Shown piece after piece: positions 62,993-64,000 of a stretch of DNA of 64,000 nt. Positions within the stretch are counted from its first letter, which is position 1; every line of letters begins with the position of its first letter. The position numbers and the translations under genes were made by a program. The notes beneath the pieces were generated by a model. That model was not told the origin of the DNA and searched no databases. It worked only from the letters and a program-made list of their open reading frames with translations. Origin of the DNA: Chryseobacterium sp. CH25 (GTDB lineage Bacteria; Bacteroidota; Bacteroidia; Flavobacteriales; Weeksellaceae); contig NZ_NRQT01000002.1 in assembly GCF_004119455.1 (NCBI RefSeq), forward strand, positions 131,501 through 195,500. Reading direction: 5' to 3'.

Positions 62993-63018
62993 CCCGAATC
63001 TCTTCGGGAATTTTTTTT
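62993..63018 (+). terminator. Terminator after tRNA-Thr(GGT)
   Basis: Stem CCCGAA/TTCGGG with loop TCTC and a run of eight T; starts 10 bases after the tRNA. Confidence 0.88.
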
Positions 63019-63325
63019 GCCCAAAAGTTCAAATACTATCAACGGATAATGCTATTGATTTTCAAAAAATGATTCAATATTGTACAGAACAATCCGTAAT
63101 ATACATCTCCTAATTTTACAATAATATAAAGTTGATAGAGAAAAATAGTTATACAACTGTTTAAAAAATGATGAGACGGATTCTGTTTTGAATGCACAGA
63201 TTATAAAATCAAGTTCTGAATTTTCATAACTCGAAAATTGTTTAGCTTCATATTATTCTCAACTTTTATTTCCAATCCATAATCAGCATGAAAATTTTCG
63301 CTAAATTCGTGTAAAATAATTTTTG
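63019..63325. other. Gene-free stretch between tRNA cluster and response regulator
   Basis: No coding signal and no tuf start. AT-rich; near 63293-63312 the text TTTTCGCTAAATTCGTGTAA resembles the TTTGTGAAATT-GTGTT pieces at 12070 and 49520. The regulator's promoter must lie here. Confidence 0.45.
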
Positions 63326-63955
63326 ATGAATATTCTTTTATTAGAAGACGATCTCATTCTTTCTGCGGAGCTTTGCCGATTTTTAGAGTCTAATAATTTT
63401 ACCTGCGATAAAATTTATGATGGGGAAACTTTTCTTCGCCAGATTAAGAATAATTCCTATGATCTTTATCTACTAGACATTAATGTTCCCAAAATAAATG
63501 GGTTGGATGTTTGTCAGACTATTCGTTCTTTTGATAAAAGTACCCCAATCATTATCATCTCAGCTTATGGAGATATTTCTGATAAAAAAGATGCATTTAC
63601 CCGTTTGGCTGATGATTACTTGGTAAAGCCGTTCCAGTTTGAGGAGCTTCTTTTAAGGATCAATTCCCTGTTAAGAAGAAAAATGCCATCAGATACTTCC
63701 GATCAGGATATTATCAGAGTAGACGACCTTATCATCAATAAAACAGAGCAGAAGGTATATCGTGGTGGAAATGAAATAACCCTTACTTTAAAAGAATTCC
63801 AGCTATTGGTTTATCTGGCAGAAGCGCAAGGGAGAACTGTTTCTAAGCAGCAGATCACAGAACATGTGTGGGAGCATAATTTTAATACCAATACCAATAC
63901 AGTAGAGGTGTACATTAATTTCTTAAGAAAAAGATCGATAAAGATTTTAAAATAA
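63326..63955 (+). CDS. OmpR-family response regulator, frameshifted near its end
   Basis: 209 residues as read. The receiver domain starts MNILLLEDDLILSAELCRF with acceptor Asp in YLLDINVPKINGLD (about 53) and Lys in DDYLVKPFQFEEL (about 104). The winged-helix DNA-binding domain includes TEQKVYRGGNEITLTLKEFQLLVYL and EHVWEHNFNTNTNTVEVYINFLRK. After a run of five A at 63928-63932 the frame ends early in RSIKILK and stop. In the -1 frame it continues KIDKDFKIKLIHTRSGFGYY then LSP to the window edge, exactly the expected C-terminus. So one base is missing (mutation or sequencing error). A histidine kinase gene probably follows outside the window. Confidence 0.85.
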   Translation: MNILLLEDDLILSAELCRFLESNNFTCDKIYDGETFLRQIKNNSYDLYLLDINVPKINGLDVCQTIRSFDKSTPIIIISAYGDISDKKDAFTRLADDYLVKPFQFEELLLRINSLLRRKMPSDTSDQDIIRVDDLIINKTEQKVYRGGNEITLTLKEFQLLVYLAEAQGRTVSKQQITEHVWEHNFNTNTNTVEVYINFLRKRSIKILK

Positions 63956-64000
63956 AACTTATCCATACCCGTTCCGGTTTCGGATATTACCTAAGCCCAT

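Overview
The window looks like chromosomal DNA of a low-GC member of the Bacteroidota, most likely Chryseobacterium or a close relative (Weeksellaceae, Flavobacteriia). The evidence is type IX secretion (Por) sorting tails, a bacillithiol gene (bshB1), family proteins typical of this group (DUF2480, DUF6452, DUF6048, DUF3276), and many promoters of the Bacteroidota form TTG-N19/20-TAnnTTTG. Genes are mostly housekeeping, in short operons, separated by strong stem-loop terminators. I see no prophage, insertion sequence, CRISPR array or integrative element.

Layout. 1-1.9 kb: end of a TPR protein, bshB1 and tRNA-His. 2.2-7.8 kb: a small protein paired with a 1681-residue DUF4132 (MolR/YehI-like) protein. 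7.9-17 kb: a PUR-domain protein and an ABC exporter on the minus strand, then nusB, a DUF1573 lipoprotein, yajC, an SDR enzyme, an MscS channel, a Crp-type regulator and purA. 17-25 kb: VOC protein, aspS, two secreted proteins (one with a T9SS tail), a MATE exporter, the 39-codon ribosomal protein THX, DUF937 and DUF2480 genes. 25-34.8 kb: lpxB, a GH99 mannosidase, comEC, sdhCAB and a thioredoxin-fold lipoprotein without CXXC. 34.8-43.6 kb: rlmD, DUF6452, DUF6048 and a 1717-residue T9SS protein of FN3 and GEVED modules, followed by a decayed copy of a T9SS tail. 43.6-54.3 kb: a ruvB-paiB-MBL-coaE operon (minus), then hutI, a DUF695 protein, a BCCT transporter, hutG and an aldehyde dehydrogenase. 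54.5-58.8 kb: acpP-fabF-rnc-(small protein)-pyk (minus). 59-64 kb: a catB-type acetyltransferase, tmRNA, rpsU, xerC, hpf, seven tRNA genes and a frameshifted response regulator at the right edge.

How genes work together. sdhCAB forms complex II. hutI and hutG catalyse late histidine catabolic steps, but hutH and hutU are absent here. acpP and fabF supply fatty-acid elongation. rpsU, THX, hpf, tmRNA and the tRNAs belong to the ribosome economy.

Most notable: (1) a tandem duplication, period exactly 422 bp, of a Thr-Tyr-Gly tRNA cassette, followed by tRNA-Thr(GGT) and a terminator where tuf would be expected; (2) a relic of a T9SS C-terminal tail with a duplicated terminator behind the giant T9SS gene; (3) the uncharacterised small protein/DUF4132 pair; (4) a one-base frameshift in the last gene; (5) several genes whose -7 promoter element lies only 4-5 bases before the start codon.
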